A DNA stretch of 64,000 bases. Source: Cytophagaceae bacterium (lineage in GTDB: Bacteria > Bacteroidota > Bacteroidia > Cytophagales > Spirosomataceae). Under the pieces are notes generated by a model. The model was not told where the DNA came from. It searched no databases and saw only the letters and a list, made by a program, of their open reading frames with translations. The translations under genes and the position numbers were made by a program. Where the stretch lies: assembly GCA_027486845.1 (NCBI GenBank), contig JAIXOL010000001.1, positions 62,001 to 126,000 of the forward strand, written 5' to 3'. Positions 22,501 to 31,941 of the stretch are shown piece by piece; within the stretch, counting starts at the first letter, position 1, and each line of letters opens with the position of its first letter.

Positions 22501-24771
22501 TTATTTAGAAAAAGAGTAAGGTCTTGATGCTGGCAAAATTCCACGTTTGAAATTTGGTTTTTCAGACATATTAAATGTTATTTTTCCGCCTTTCAAAATA
22601 TCAAAATGGTTTAAAAAATTCTTGTCGTAATTCATTCCATTTAAAGTAGCAGACTGAATATAGATAGTTTTTGACGTATTTTTAGGAGCTTCTACGACGA
22701 ATTTCTTTCCATTTTCTAGGCTCAAAGTAACTTTTTTGAAAAGTGGAGAACCAATGACATATTGCTGAGTACCTGGGCAAACCGAATAAAACCCCAATGC
22801 ACTAAATACATACCAAGCACTGGTTTGGCCATTATCTTCATCGCCGCAATAGCCATCGGGTGTTGGGCGATATAACTTATCCATTGCTTCCCGGACGTGC
22901 ATTTGTGATTTCCAAGGCACTCCACAAAAATTATAAATATAGGACATGTGCTGTATCGGTTGATTTCCGTGGGCGTATTGACCCATATTCATCACTTGCA
23001 TTTCGGTCATTTCATGAATTGCCCCTTTATAAAAACTCGACTCAACAATTGGCGGCAAATTATAAACGCTATCAAGCATCATTTCCATTTTTTTATAGCC
23101 ACCCATGAGGTCGGATAAACCTTTAAAATCGTGCAAAACACTCCAGCTGTAATGCCAACTATTGCCCTCAACAAATTCGTAACCCCAGCTGAAAGGGTCG
23201 AAAGTTGTCGGAAATGTACCTTCCTTGTTCTTTCCACGCATAAGATTATAGGTGGGGTCGAACATATTTCGGTAGTTTTGAGAGCGGACGGCAAATTTTT
23301 CAATTTCTTCTTTAGGTTTATTTAAAGCAATTGCCAATTGATTTAGGTTGAAGTCGGCGTGTGCATACTCCAATGTGCGAGCCGTACTTCCTACAAAACC
23401 TTCGATAGGTACATAACCCAGCTGATTATACTCCTTCACACCGTTTCTACCCAATGTTTTGATTGGACCTTGATTCTCGGTATTTTTAATGAGAGCTTCA
23501 TACAAAACATTAATATCGTACCCTTTCACACCTTTTAAGTACGCATCTGTAATGACAGATGCTGAGTTACTTCCTATCATGCTACCTTTATGCCCAGGAC
23601 TAGCCCATTCGGGTAGCCAACCACTTTCTTTGTAAGTATTGGCTAAACCATCTAAAATATGCCCGTCCATTTCGGGGTACATGAGCGTAAGAAATGGAAA
23701 CAAAGATCGAAAAGTATCCCAAAAACCAGTATCGGTAAACATATACCCTTTTTCGACTTTGCCATTATATGGGCTGTAATGCACCATCTGATTTTGAGCA
23801 TCGAATTCGTAAAATTTTCGAGGAAACAAAAGCATTCTGTAGAGGCATGAGTAAAATGTTTTGAGTTGCTCGTCCGTTCCTCCTTCAACCTTTACTTTAA
23901 TTAGTTCATTGTACCATGCCAACTTTGCTTTTGTATGAATTTGGTCGAAAGTTTGCTTGCCAACTTCTCGTTTTAGGTTTAATTCTGCTTGTTCGGAAGA
24001 AATAAATGATGAAGCGATTTTTAGATGTACTTTTTCACCTTTTTTCGTAGAAAAACCAATAATTGCTTGGGCATGGCTGCTTGTTATCTCGTTTTGTGAT
24101 TTAACTAAAACACTATCATTGACAGTCCATGTGAGCGTAAATTTTTTATCACATTCTATTACAAAATAGTTTTTAAAATTGGCCGGAACACCCCCTCGAT
24201 TTCTAGTTGTATAACCAATAATTTTGTTTTGTTCGGGTAAAATTTTGACATACGAACCTCTATCGAAAGCATCGACAAGTATAAACGAACTGTCAGATTT
24301 TGGAAAAGTAAAGCGAAAAATGGCCGCTCTTTCAGTTGGTGTAATTTCAGTTAATACATCATGATCTGAAAGATATACACTATAAAAATATGGTTTTGTA
24401 ATTTCACTTTTATGCGAAAACCAACTGCTTCTTTTCTCCTCCCTGAAATTCAATTTCCCAGTAAGTGGCATGACCGAAAACTGCCCATAGTCTCCAATCC
24501 AAGGTGAAGGTTGGTGGGTTTGTTTGAAACCATTAATTTTATCGGCAGTATATTGGTAAAGCCAGCCGTCAGCTATTTTGCCAGTTTGTGGAGACCAAAA
24601 GTTCATTCCCCACGGTGTTGCAATGGCTGGGTAAGTATTGCCATTTGAATAACTTCTTTTAGAATCAGTACCAATGATTGTATTGACTAATTCTTCAGGA
24701 CGAAATTGCTCTTGAGCGAAAACCGAAAAAAAACAACTGAAACAGACAATTAGGAATATATTTTTTATCAT
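22501..24771 (-). CDS. GH92 family glycosidase with Gln in place of the general acid
   Basis: 756 residues with a signal peptide ending FSVFAQ. GH92 landmarks are PAIATPWGMNFWSPQTG, HQPSPWIGDYGQFSV, the central GFWDTFRSLFPF and the calcium/catalytic-base loop GYCGDEDNGQTSAWYVFSAL with D644, E645 and D646. GH92 enzymes are calcium-dependent exo-alpha-mannosidases. The expected general acid lies in a GNEP-type motif; here it reads GNQP, with Gln at residue 604. In a characterised GH92 mannosyl-phosphodiesterase the same Glu-to-Gln change is found, because a phosphate leaving group needs no acid. The substrate may therefore be a phosphodiester-linked or otherwise activated mannoside, or another leaving group. 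Follows the ceramidase-like gene. Confidence 0.9.
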   Translation of the reverse strand: MIKNIFLIVCFSCFFSVFAQEQFRPEELVNTIIGTDSKRSYSNGNTYPAIATPWGMNFWSPQTGKIADGWLYQYTADKINGFKQTHQPSPWIGDYGQFSVMPLTGKLNFREEKRSSWFSHKSEITKPYFYSVYLSDHDVLTEITPTERAAIFRFTFPKSDSSFILVDAFDRGSYVKILPEQNKIIGYTTRNRGGVPANFKNYFVIECDKKFTLTWTVNDSVLVKSQNEITSSHAQAIIGFSTKKGEKVHLKIASSFISSEQAELNLKREVGKQTFDQIHTKAKLAWYNELIKVKVEGGTDEQLKTFYSCLYRMLLFPRKFYEFDAQNQMVHYSPYNGKVEKGYMFTDTGFWDTFRSLFPFLTLMYPEMDGHILDGLANTYKESGWLPEWASPGHKGSMIGSNSASVITDAYLKGVKGYDINVLYEALIKNTENQGPIKTLGRNGVKEYNQLGYVPIEGFVGSTARTLEYAHADFNLNQLAIALNKPKEEIEKFAVRSQNYRNMFDPTYNLMRGKNKEGTFPTTFDPFSWGYEFVEGNSWHYSWSVLHDFKGLSDLMGGYKKMEMMLDSVYNLPPIVESSFYKGAIHEMTEMQVMNMGQYAHGNQPIQHMSYIYNFCGVPWKSQMHVREAMDKLYRPTPDGYCGDEDNGQTSAWYVFSALGFYSVCPGTQQYVIGSPLFKKVTLSLENGKKFVVEAPKNTSKTIYIQSATLNGMNYDKNFLNHFDILKGGKITFNMSEKPNFKRGILPASRPYSFSK

Positions 24772-24936
24772 TTTGACTAATATTTTATTGACTTTGAGTA
24801 CTTCTTTTTTCTAAGATTCTGCTTTATCTATGTGCTTTTCTTGACATCAAATATTCGTAAACTACAGTTAATAAATAAAATCATTCAAGGTAAAAGAAGG
24901 TCTTAGATAAAGACCAATATACTGAATATTAGACAG

Positions 24937-25785
24937 TTAATTTTTACTAGTTTGTTTATAAACTTGAATTTTGGAAAATCTATAAAAGGCGTAGCTACAA
25001 AAACTACTCATAGCCGTAAGCAAGTGCCAAATCGAATGTCCTTGATAAAATGAGTGTGGGTGGCAGTTAATTTTTTGCACATCTAAGGTACGAATATTGA
25101 CTGCCACAAACATTAAAACAAAACCTAAAATCGCCAAAATAAATGATTTGTGTTTACGGAATTGAATATAGTGAATGACAATGTTTAGTAGTAGCAGAAA
25201 AATCATTGCGGGCAATAATTTACTACTCGAAATCATGAGTGAAATTGGTAGAAAAGCTATAATAATTACTAATAATCCTCCAATCCAAAGTTTTTTAGCT
25301 GTTTCTGAAAAGACTATTTTATGAAAAAAATGATAAAAACCAATTCCTAATAAAGCGATAGAAATGCTGTAAGTCCCGTTCATGTCAACTCTTTGACCTA
25401 AATAGGTAAGTGAGGCGTGGAAAAATGCACTTCCAAAACTCAAATAAATAAAACAAAAACCCATTAAAGCCGATAGTAAGGGGAATTTTTCAAGCCTATT
25501 TTGACCAGCATTTTCTTTGTTATTGAAATCATATTTGGCGATTTGAAGAATCAAAATTCCAAAAAAGAAATACGCTAAATTGGAATAAGTATTCATTGAT
25601 TGATGAAAAAGTTTTTCGGTATTGTTAAACTCGCAATACTCAACCGTCAATGCTGATTTACTTATTGTCATTCCATTCCAAATATTTCCAGTCAACCATG
25701 TGTTTAGGCACGCCCAAACTGCTATCATTCCGATGGTAAAAATGAATGCAGTACCTAAAAATTTGAGAATTAATTGCTTACTCAT
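24937..25785 (-). CDS. ceramidase-family integral membrane protein (CREST-like)
   Basis: 282 residues with about seven membrane segments. Polar motifs fit the ceramidase/CREST superfamily: CEFNN near residue 51, then MNTYSNLAYFFFGI, then SFGSAFFHASLTYLGQRVD with Ser119, His123 and Asp134, and near the C terminus HSFYQGHSIWHLL with an HxxxH pair. These are the Ser/Asp/three-His metal-site residues of alkaline ceramidases, which hydrolyse the amide bond of ceramides. The gene lies on the PUL strand, 5 bp after an unknown secreted protein, so it belongs to the transcript. An amidohydrolase for a lipid or N-acyl group is possible; the substrate is unknown. Confidence 0.75.
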   Translation of the reverse strand: MSKQLILKFLGTAFIFTIGMIAVWACLNTWLTGNIWNGMTISKSALTVEYCEFNNTEKLFHQSMNTYSNLAYFFFGILILQIAKYDFNNKENAGQNRLEKFPLLSALMGFCFIYLSFGSAFFHASLTYLGQRVDMNGTYSISIALLGIGFYHFFHKIVFSETAKKLWIGGLLVIIIAFLPISLMISSSKLLPAMIFLLLLNIVIHYIQFRKHKSFILAILGFVLMFVAVNIRTLDVQKINCHPHSFYQGHSIWHLLTAMSSFCSYAFYRFSKIQVYKQTSKN

Positions 25786-25790
25786 GAGGT

Positions 25791-27329
25791 TTATTTTTTC
25801 GGTGTAATTTCAACTAAAGGCTTTGAAATGTCCCAATTGGCAGGAATTTCAAAAATAATATTCATGATATACGGAAAATCTTTTGTGCCAACTCCTTCCG
25901 AATTAATCATTTCTTGAGATAAAACCTCGACATTCTTATTAGTCAAAACCGTTTTTACTTTTAAAACCATATTTGGAAGTTTCCAAATTTCTTCTTGAAA
26001 GTTTTTAGGACTAAGATTGTTTTCATAAACAAAAATTTGAAAAGTCTTGGCGAGCGTATCAGCCAGAAAAATCTGCATTTTTGTGTCATCTACTTTTACA
26101 TTTGTTTTGCCTTCACCCGGCACAAAAAGCCAACCAATATCGCCATTTTTGGCTTTCCAATGCATTGTTCCAGTTTTCAGAATGTGTGAAATTTTTCGGT
26201 TTCCCCAAAGTCCACCCATCATCCAATCTTTTTGAATATTGGCAGTCACTTTTTTTAGTCTGTCTCCTTCATAATAATTTGAAGTAGTTCGAGTAATAAA
26301 CCTTGGCTTATCAAATTTTTTAAACTGAGCAAGTGCTTTTTCGGGCATTGAAATACCCATTTCTACAATCGGGACTATAAATTCACGCTCATGATGCACA
26401 CCATTTTGTCCAGGAATCGTTGCAATTTTTGGATTGTTTAAAGCAACGGCTATCCAAGTACCCACAATAGCGTGTGTTTTTTTCATATCAATTCCGTATG
26501 CTCGTAAATATGGGCCACAAATATTTTGTAGATTTGCATTATAAAATGTCGCTACATCTAACCAAAGTTCTTTTTCAAGTACTTTGCTCATGTCTTTCAT
26601 TTCTGGAGAAAACGATAATTCTCGCCAAAGTGCCAAGCCTACAAAGTCAACACCATAGTAAGTAGGCGAGTTGTATTCGCATAAAGTATTGTATTTGAGG
26701 AAGTTAGTGTAAATCGCTCGTGCTTTTTCTAAACCAGCATTTTTGTAAGCAGGGATATTAAATGTTGTGCCTACATATTCCATCATGAATGAACTCATGA
26801 TAGAAATATTATTGTAATCGGGGTTTACATTGCGTTTAATTGCTCCTTTTACAGTCCGAATTAAACAGGTTTCTAATTCTTTTCTTACATCTTCGGGCAG
26901 TTTTTGCTTGTATTTATGATAAATACTAATCAAATCAGTACCGATAAATTCTCGCATATTTTGGTCATAATTGCCCGTTTGTTTACTAGTTCCTCGCCAA
27001 ACCGCAAAATCTTGGCTTGTTTCATCCAAATTTTGAAGTGTAAAAATCCATTTGATTATTTTTACGGCATTCTCAATATCTCCTGTTTCGTTTCTATAAA
27101 ATAATGCACAAGCCAATCGCATTATACCTCTTGCAGAGGTATTTTCATCTAATTTTAACCCAGTGGCTTTAGGCATTTGCTCTTCGATAAAATCATCAAA
27201 TAACGTTTTTTGATATTTTGTGAGCGTTTGATAGGTAAACTTTTTGGTAAAAATAGATGTATCTTCAACCTTTTGTGCAAAAAGCACTGTTGAGAAAAGT
27301 ACGACGATAACCGTCATTAAAATTTTCAT
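25791..27329 (-). CDS. secreted protein of unknown function, tandem paralog B
   Basis: 512 residues with a signal peptide (VIVVLFSTVLFAQ). The first 250 residues look all-helical, like an incomplete alpha-toroid (RGIMRLACALFYRNETGDIE, REFIGTDLISIYHKYKQKLP). Conserved islands shared with the next gene upstream are NISIMSSFMMEYVGT, EYNSPTYYGVDFVGLALWRE, MKKTHAIVGTWI and DWMMGGLWGN; the C-terminal part reads like beta strands. I do not recognise the family. Secretion, fold pattern and company of sulfatases suggest a polysaccharide lyase or glycosidase; conserved Tyr, His and Asn residues would suit a lyase. Its start overlaps the upstream gene's stop by 4 bp. Confidence 0.7.
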   Translation of the reverse strand: MKILMTVIVVLFSTVLFAQKVEDTSIFTKKFTYQTLTKYQKTLFDDFIEEQMPKATGLKLDENTSARGIMRLACALFYRNETGDIENAVKIIKWIFTLQNLDETSQDFAVWRGTSKQTGNYDQNMREFIGTDLISIYHKYKQKLPEDVRKELETCLIRTVKGAIKRNVNPDYNNISIMSSFMMEYVGTTFNIPAYKNAGLEKARAIYTNFLKYNTLCEYNSPTYYGVDFVGLALWRELSFSPEMKDMSKVLEKELWLDVATFYNANLQNICGPYLRAYGIDMKKTHAIVGTWIAVALNNPKIATIPGQNGVHHEREFIVPIVEMGISMPEKALAQFKKFDKPRFITRTTSNYYEGDRLKKVTANIQKDWMMGGLWGNRKISHILKTGTMHWKAKNGDIGWLFVPGEGKTNVKVDDTKMQIFLADTLAKTFQIFVYENNLSPKNFQEEIWKLPNMVLKVKTVLTNKNVEVLSQEMINSEGVGTKDFPYIMNIIFEIPANWDISKPLVEITPKK

Positions 27330-28882
27330 TTGTTTATGGTATTAGGTGTGATTCCTACTAAAGGGCTTTCGAGGCTCCAGTTTGATGGAATTTCAAAAGT
27401 AACTTTCATAACCGAACCGATATTTTCAGAAATTGCCAACAGATTATTAAAATCTTTAGGTTCAACCACCTCTGTTTTAAGCATTTTTAAGTTAGTTTCG
27501 AGGTTTAGCGTCATTCCAGATAAATTCCAGTTTTTGTTATTAAAAGCCTCAGTTGTTATATTTTTTGTATAAATAAATACTTCAAAACTACTTGGTTGGG
27601 TATTATTAGCAAAAATGCTCATTTGGGTTTTTGATACTTTTACATTTGTTTTTCCGTCGCCCAATATCATTAGCCAAGCAATATCTCCATCTGGCGTTTG
27701 CCAATGAATCGTTCCTGTTTTTATTTGCTCCCATACTCGTTTATTGCCCCATAAGCCACCCATCATCCAATCTTTATTTATCATGACGGTTACTTTCTTA
27801 ATACTATCACCTTTATAATGATTTGGAACGTTACGAGTAATAAATTGAGGTTTTGAGAAAGATTTCAGCTTAGCCAAGTCGGCCTTAGGAATTGACAATC
27901 CTAAATTAAAAATGGGAGCGAGGTTACTCATTTCACCATATTTTGGGCCATTTTTCGGAGGTAGTGGGGCGAATTTTTCGTCGTCAACAGCGAGGCCAAT
28001 CCATGTACCAGTAATAGCAAAATATTTGTTCATGTCCATACCATAAGCTCTGAAATACGGACCAGGCATATTTTTTAACTTAGGATTATAGAAGTTGGTT
28101 GTTTCATGCCAAAAATCTTTTTCAAGTACTTTTCCCATTTCTTGAATTTCTTTTGAAAAGGCCAGTTCTCGCCATAAGCCAAGCCCAATGAGCGTCACTC
28201 CATAATAAGTTGGCGAGTTAAATTCACTAAAAGTTTTATTGGTTTGGTAAAGTTTGAAAATATCTCGGGCTTTTTTCAAACCAGCAGTTTTGATTTCCAC
28301 TAAACCAAACTCTGTTCCAACATATTCCATTAAAAAAGCACTCATAATCGAAATATTGGTATATTCGGGCACAACATTTCTTTTGAATGCTCCTTTTGCC
28401 GCATGAATAATACCAGTTTCGATATCTTTGATGATATTTTCTGGTAAAAGATTTCTGAATTTTTTTCGAATGATAATCAAATCACAACCAATGAATTCTC
28501 GCCAGTTTTGGTCAAATTTGTCATTTGCGATAGCCGTTTTCCAAATACCATAGATTTTAGTATTTTCGTCTTGGTATTGGTTTTTTAAAATCCATTGTAG
28601 TATAATTACGGCTTTTTCTTTATCTCCGGTAGCATTTCTAAACAAAAGTGCTTCCGCTAAACGAGTTTTACTTCGTAAACTAGTGTTGTCAGTCAAAACA
28701 TCTTCAATCTTAGCTCCCGCAGGAATTTCATTCTCCAAAAACGTATCAAAAAGTTGTTTTTGGTAGATAGAAAGGGTTTTGTACGAATATTTTTTTGAAT
28801 AAATATCATTTTGAGCATATAGATTAAACATGCTCATTAATGAGAATAGGCTAATAAATAGACCTTTTTTTAGTATTTGCAT
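27326..28882 (-). CDS. secreted protein of unknown function, tandem paralog A
   Basis: 518 residues with a signal peptide ending LYAQ. It is clearly homologous along its whole length to the gene at 25791-27329: NISIMSAFLMEYVGT, EFNSPTYYGVTLIGLGLWRE, MDMNKYFAITGTWI and KDWMMGGLWGN. A helical N-terminal half and a strand-rich C-terminal half suggest an alpha/alpha-toroid followed by a beta-sandwich, as in several polysaccharide lyase families, but no known lyase signature is evident. The ATGA overlap with its paralog implies translational coupling, so both are probably needed together. It follows the PhoD gene by 13 bp. Confidence 0.7.
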   Translation of the reverse strand: MQILKKGLFISLFSLMSMFNLYAQNDIYSKKYSYKTLSIYQKQLFDTFLENEIPAGAKIEDVLTDNTSLRSKTRLAEALLFRNATGDKEKAVIILQWILKNQYQDENTKIYGIWKTAIANDKFDQNWREFIGCDLIIIRKKFRNLLPENIIKDIETGIIHAAKGAFKRNVVPEYTNISIMSAFLMEYVGTEFGLVEIKTAGLKKARDIFKLYQTNKTFSEFNSPTYYGVTLIGLGLWRELAFSKEIQEMGKVLEKDFWHETTNFYNPKLKNMPGPYFRAYGMDMNKYFAITGTWIGLAVDDEKFAPLPPKNGPKYGEMSNLAPIFNLGLSIPKADLAKLKSFSKPQFITRNVPNHYKGDSIKKVTVMINKDWMMGGLWGNKRVWEQIKTGTIHWQTPDGDIAWLMILGDGKTNVKVSKTQMSIFANNTQPSSFEVFIYTKNITTEAFNNKNWNLSGMTLNLETNLKMLKTEVVEPKDFNNLLAISENIGSVMKVTFEIPSNWSLESPLVGITPNTINK

Positions 28883-28895
28883 TTGTAAAGATTTT

Positions 28896-30362
28896 TTAAA
28901 ATTTTAGCTCCTCACCCCATTTATAAACTATTTTGCCATTAGTATCATGGTGAGAAAATTCGATACGGCTGGTATTTCCTGTACGCATTACATCCACAGA
29001 CATAAAACCACCTTTTACCAAGTGAAAACGGTGATATTTTTTATTTTCGCCTGGGGTACCACCTGCGTGTTCATCGCTTGCTGCACCGATGCTAAATTCA
29101 TGAAGACCCGTTTCAGGATGAACAGAATGGTATTGCCAATGACGATCGCCACAAATGACGAAGAAGTTATTTGGTACATTGTTTTTGAGCCAGTTACGTA
29201 GTTCATCGCCTTCGTGCTTGAAACCTATATTGCTGTGGTTGTCATCTTTTTGAACTCTGTCAGGCCCTACTAAGGGCGTTGGGCTTACCAATATTTTCCA
29301 AGTAGCGGTGCTTTCTTTTACTGTTTTCTTGAACCATTCTTTCTGTTTTTTTCCCCAAATGGTTTTGTCAGAGCCATCAGGCATTTCATTAGGCGAACGA
29401 AAATCTCGCCCTTCCGATAGCCAAATTTGTAAATCTTTTCCCCATCGAAAAGTACGGTAACTTGGGCCATCATTTAAGGGGGCTTGTTGTCTGAAAATTT
29501 GTTGTCCTTGAGCAAACGTAAATTCACCCATTTGTGCTCCTGGCTCTGAGTCGTTATCAAGTGTATCATGGTCATCCTTCAACCAATAAGTGCCGACGTT
29601 TCTATTAAACTCTATTAAACGAGGTAAACTAAACATGCGTTCCCAATGATAGCGAGCCAAACGTACGTTTTTGGCACGAGGCATATCGTTGTCATAATAA
29701 ACCAAATCACCTGTAAGACAAGCAAAATCAGGTTTTAATGATAACATAGATGGATAAATAGTGTGTCCATCAATATGCCCACGATCAGGATAACCTTGAC
29801 AGGTCATCAAGCAAAAACGAATATCCGCAATGACATCCGGCTTAGGTGCGGTTTTGAATTTACCTTTAAACTTTACAGAATTTGACTTGTTTTTATTGGT
29901 CGTTGTTTCACTTTCAAAATAATATGTACTGAATGAATCTAAATTTTTTAAATGAAACTGATGAATAAAATCTGTTTTTTCCGAAACTTTCACCCAAGGA
30001 ATTACTTTTCCATTTTTCAATGATTCTTCTGTACTATACTTTAATCTCACAAATCCTTTGATACCTGGACAAGCCCCTTCTAGCTCTTCAATTGGAACTT
30101 TTGGTTCTGGCAATTGATCTATCTTATAGTTTTGTGCTCGACCGGGGATAATAATGCCTTTGTTGTTTCGTTCTGGCGTGGCGGTTATCCTAGCCCAAAC
30201 TATTGCTGACGAGGAAGATATCTCTCCAACTCGAGTTCCCATGGCCTGATAGGCATTAATTGCCTCCTTATTTGTAATCCATGCTGGATAAGCCAAAGAG
30301 GTCAAAGCCAAGGCAGCGGAATCTTTTACAAACTTTCTACGGGTTTTATTTTCTATTTCCAT
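28896..30362 (-). CDS. PhoD-like phosphatase/phosphodiesterase with Tat-type signal
   Basis: 488 residues. The N terminus TRRKFVKDSAALALTSLAYP is a twin-arginine-type signal. After an immunoglobulin-like N domain (about 40-170) comes a metallophosphatase domain with DIRFCLMTCQGYPDRG, the metal motif LTGDLVYYDND, the PhoD-type WLKDDHDTLDND and GDRHWQYHSV. PhoD enzymes bind Fe/Ca in the periplasm and cleave phosphomono- or diesters, including teichoic-acid-like polymers. Its presence within a sulfatase-rich PUL, with two GH92 enzymes lacking the general acid, suggests the glycan carries phosphate. It is 1 bp from the sulfatase gene upstream. Confidence 0.85.
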   Translation of the reverse strand: MEIENKTRRKFVKDSAALALTSLAYPAWITNKEAINAYQAMGTRVGEISSSSAIVWARITATPERNNKGIIIPGRAQNYKIDQLPEPKVPIEELEGACPGIKGFVRLKYSTEESLKNGKVIPWVKVSEKTDFIHQFHLKNLDSFSTYYFESETTTNKNKSNSVKFKGKFKTAPKPDVIADIRFCLMTCQGYPDRGHIDGHTIYPSMLSLKPDFACLTGDLVYYDNDMPRAKNVRLARYHWERMFSLPRLIEFNRNVGTYWLKDDHDTLDNDSEPGAQMGEFTFAQGQQIFRQQAPLNDGPSYRTFRWGKDLQIWLSEGRDFRSPNEMPDGSDKTIWGKKQKEWFKKTVKESTATWKILVSPTPLVGPDRVQKDDNHSNIGFKHEGDELRNWLKNNVPNNFFVICGDRHWQYHSVHPETGLHEFSIGAASDEHAGGTPGENKKYHRFHLVKGGFMSVDVMRTGNTSRIEFSHHDTNGKIVYKWGEELKF

Positions 30363-30363
30363 T

Positions 30364-31929
30364 TCACTTTTCTTTGTTTATTACTCCTACGCTTTTTGCC
30401 CATTGTTCATATTCAAACTTCATTTCTGCTACTTTTTGAGTCAATTCTTTGGCAAGATTTTTCGTCTCGCTTGGGTCTCTGCCAAGGTCATACAGTTCCC
30501 AATTGGCATCTTCCAATTCTTTAACTAATTTCCAATTTCCTTTTCGCATGGCTTTATTGCCTTCATGTTCCCAAAATAGCGTTCTTTTGGGCATTTTTGT
30601 TCCGTTCCAAATATAACTTAGACTTTTACCATGAACTTCGGAAGGCTGTGTTTGTGCCAATTCGAGACTCGTTGGTAAGAGATCAATTACGTGGCTTGGG
30701 GCATCAATAAACTCCTTTTTAGGTTTTATTTTAGCTGGCCAATGAATGATACACGGACTAATGATGCCGCCTTCGTGCATGTATTTTTTATAAAGTTTGA
30801 ATGGAGTGTTCGATACATTTGCCCACTGGAAATCGTAGGTGCCATAAGATCCTCTTTCTCCAATGCGTTTGTTAGGTTCGCCTAGTTTTCTATCATCTAC
30901 ATTTTCGGGACTACCACCATTATCTGCCAAAAAGATGATAAATGTATTGTCTAATTGTTTATTGTTTTTTAGATATTCAACCAGTTTTCCTATGTTTTTA
31001 TCCATTCTATCAATCATTGCTGCATAAACTGCCATTTTTCTTGCCCATGATTTTTTATCGGAAACTGTATTCCAATCTTGTATATCATTAGGTCGAGGCG
31101 TAAGTTGATATCGACTATCGAGCAAGCCAATTTTTTGCATTTTTTTGAAGCGGTCAGCACGAGTTTTATCCCAGCCTTGAAGGTAGAAGTTTTCGTATTT
31201 CGCAATATCTTCTTCATAAGCATGGAGTGGAAAATGAGGAGCAGTATAAGCCAAATATAAGAAAAAAGGATTATTTTGTCTATCGTTTGATTTGACAAAT
31301 TCAATCGCTTTATCAGTAAAAGCATCGGTTGCATAATAACCTTCTTTCGGTAATACATACTCTTTGTCGTCTTGAACCACAAACCTTTTTCTTTTTTCTT
31401 GCAATACTTCAAAAAAACTTGAAGCCCCCGAAATCAAACCAAAATACCTATCAAATCCTCGTTTCAATGGCCAATATTGTGGACTTTCACCTACGTGCCA
31501 TTTGCCAGTCATATAGGTGTTATAACCAGCCGTGCGTAAGTCTTCTGCTATTGTTGGAATACTTGGGTCGAGATAGCCTTGATAGTTTCCTTTAGGTACT
31601 TTTTGGTCTTCAAAAGTTACCATATTTCCCATTCCAACTGCATGAGAATATTTACCCGTCAATAATGATGCTCTTGTTGGGCAACAGCGACCTGCATTAT
31701 AAAAATTACGTAGTTTAAGACCATTTGCTGCTAATTTATCAAGATTAGGCGTACTTATTTCGCTGCCATAACAACCAATATCCGAAAAACCCATATCATC
31801 GGCCATGATGAAAATGATGTTTGGACGGTTAGAAATTGCTTGTTTATTAGTCAAAGCCAATAAACTTAGAAATACGGTTAATCTTATTAAAAGGCTAAAA
31901 AAAGAAATTCTATTTCTGAATGTTTTCAT
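30364..31929 (-). CDS. arylsulfatase (S1 family)
   Basis: 521 residues with an N-terminal hydrophobic signal segment (residues 9-27). NIIFIMADDMGFSDIGCYGS carries the first metal Asp pair; the formylglycine site is CCPTR with Cys82, followed by ASLLTGKYSHAVG. Other S1 blocks are MTGKWHVGESPQYW, FIIFLADNGGSPENVDD and a C-terminal NWELYDLGRDPSETKNL. It resembles the large arylsulfatase A-like (AtsA-type, S1_4-like) group, which I judge by its WPLKRGFDRYFGLISGASSF segment. It probably removes a sulfate ester from the glycan in the periplasm. Located between the GH95-like and PhoD genes with spacings of 12 and 1 bp. Confidence 0.93.
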   Translation of the reverse strand: MKTFRNRISFFSLLIRLTVFLSLLALTNKQAISNRPNIIFIMADDMGFSDIGCYGSEISTPNLDKLAANGLKLRNFYNAGRCCPTRASLLTGKYSHAVGMGNMVTFEDQKVPKGNYQGYLDPSIPTIAEDLRTAGYNTYMTGKWHVGESPQYWPLKRGFDRYFGLISGASSFFEVLQEKRKRFVVQDDKEYVLPKEGYYATDAFTDKAIEFVKSNDRQNNPFFLYLAYTAPHFPLHAYEEDIAKYENFYLQGWDKTRADRFKKMQKIGLLDSRYQLTPRPNDIQDWNTVSDKKSWARKMAVYAAMIDRMDKNIGKLVEYLKNNKQLDNTFIIFLADNGGSPENVDDRKLGEPNKRIGERGSYGTYDFQWANVSNTPFKLYKKYMHEGGIISPCIIHWPAKIKPKKEFIDAPSHVIDLLPTSLELAQTQPSEVHGKSLSYIWNGTKMPKRTLFWEHEGNKAMRKGNWKLVKELEDANWELYDLGRDPSETKNLAKELTQKVAEMKFEYEQWAKSVGVINKEK

Positions 31930-31941
31930 TGATTTAATAAG

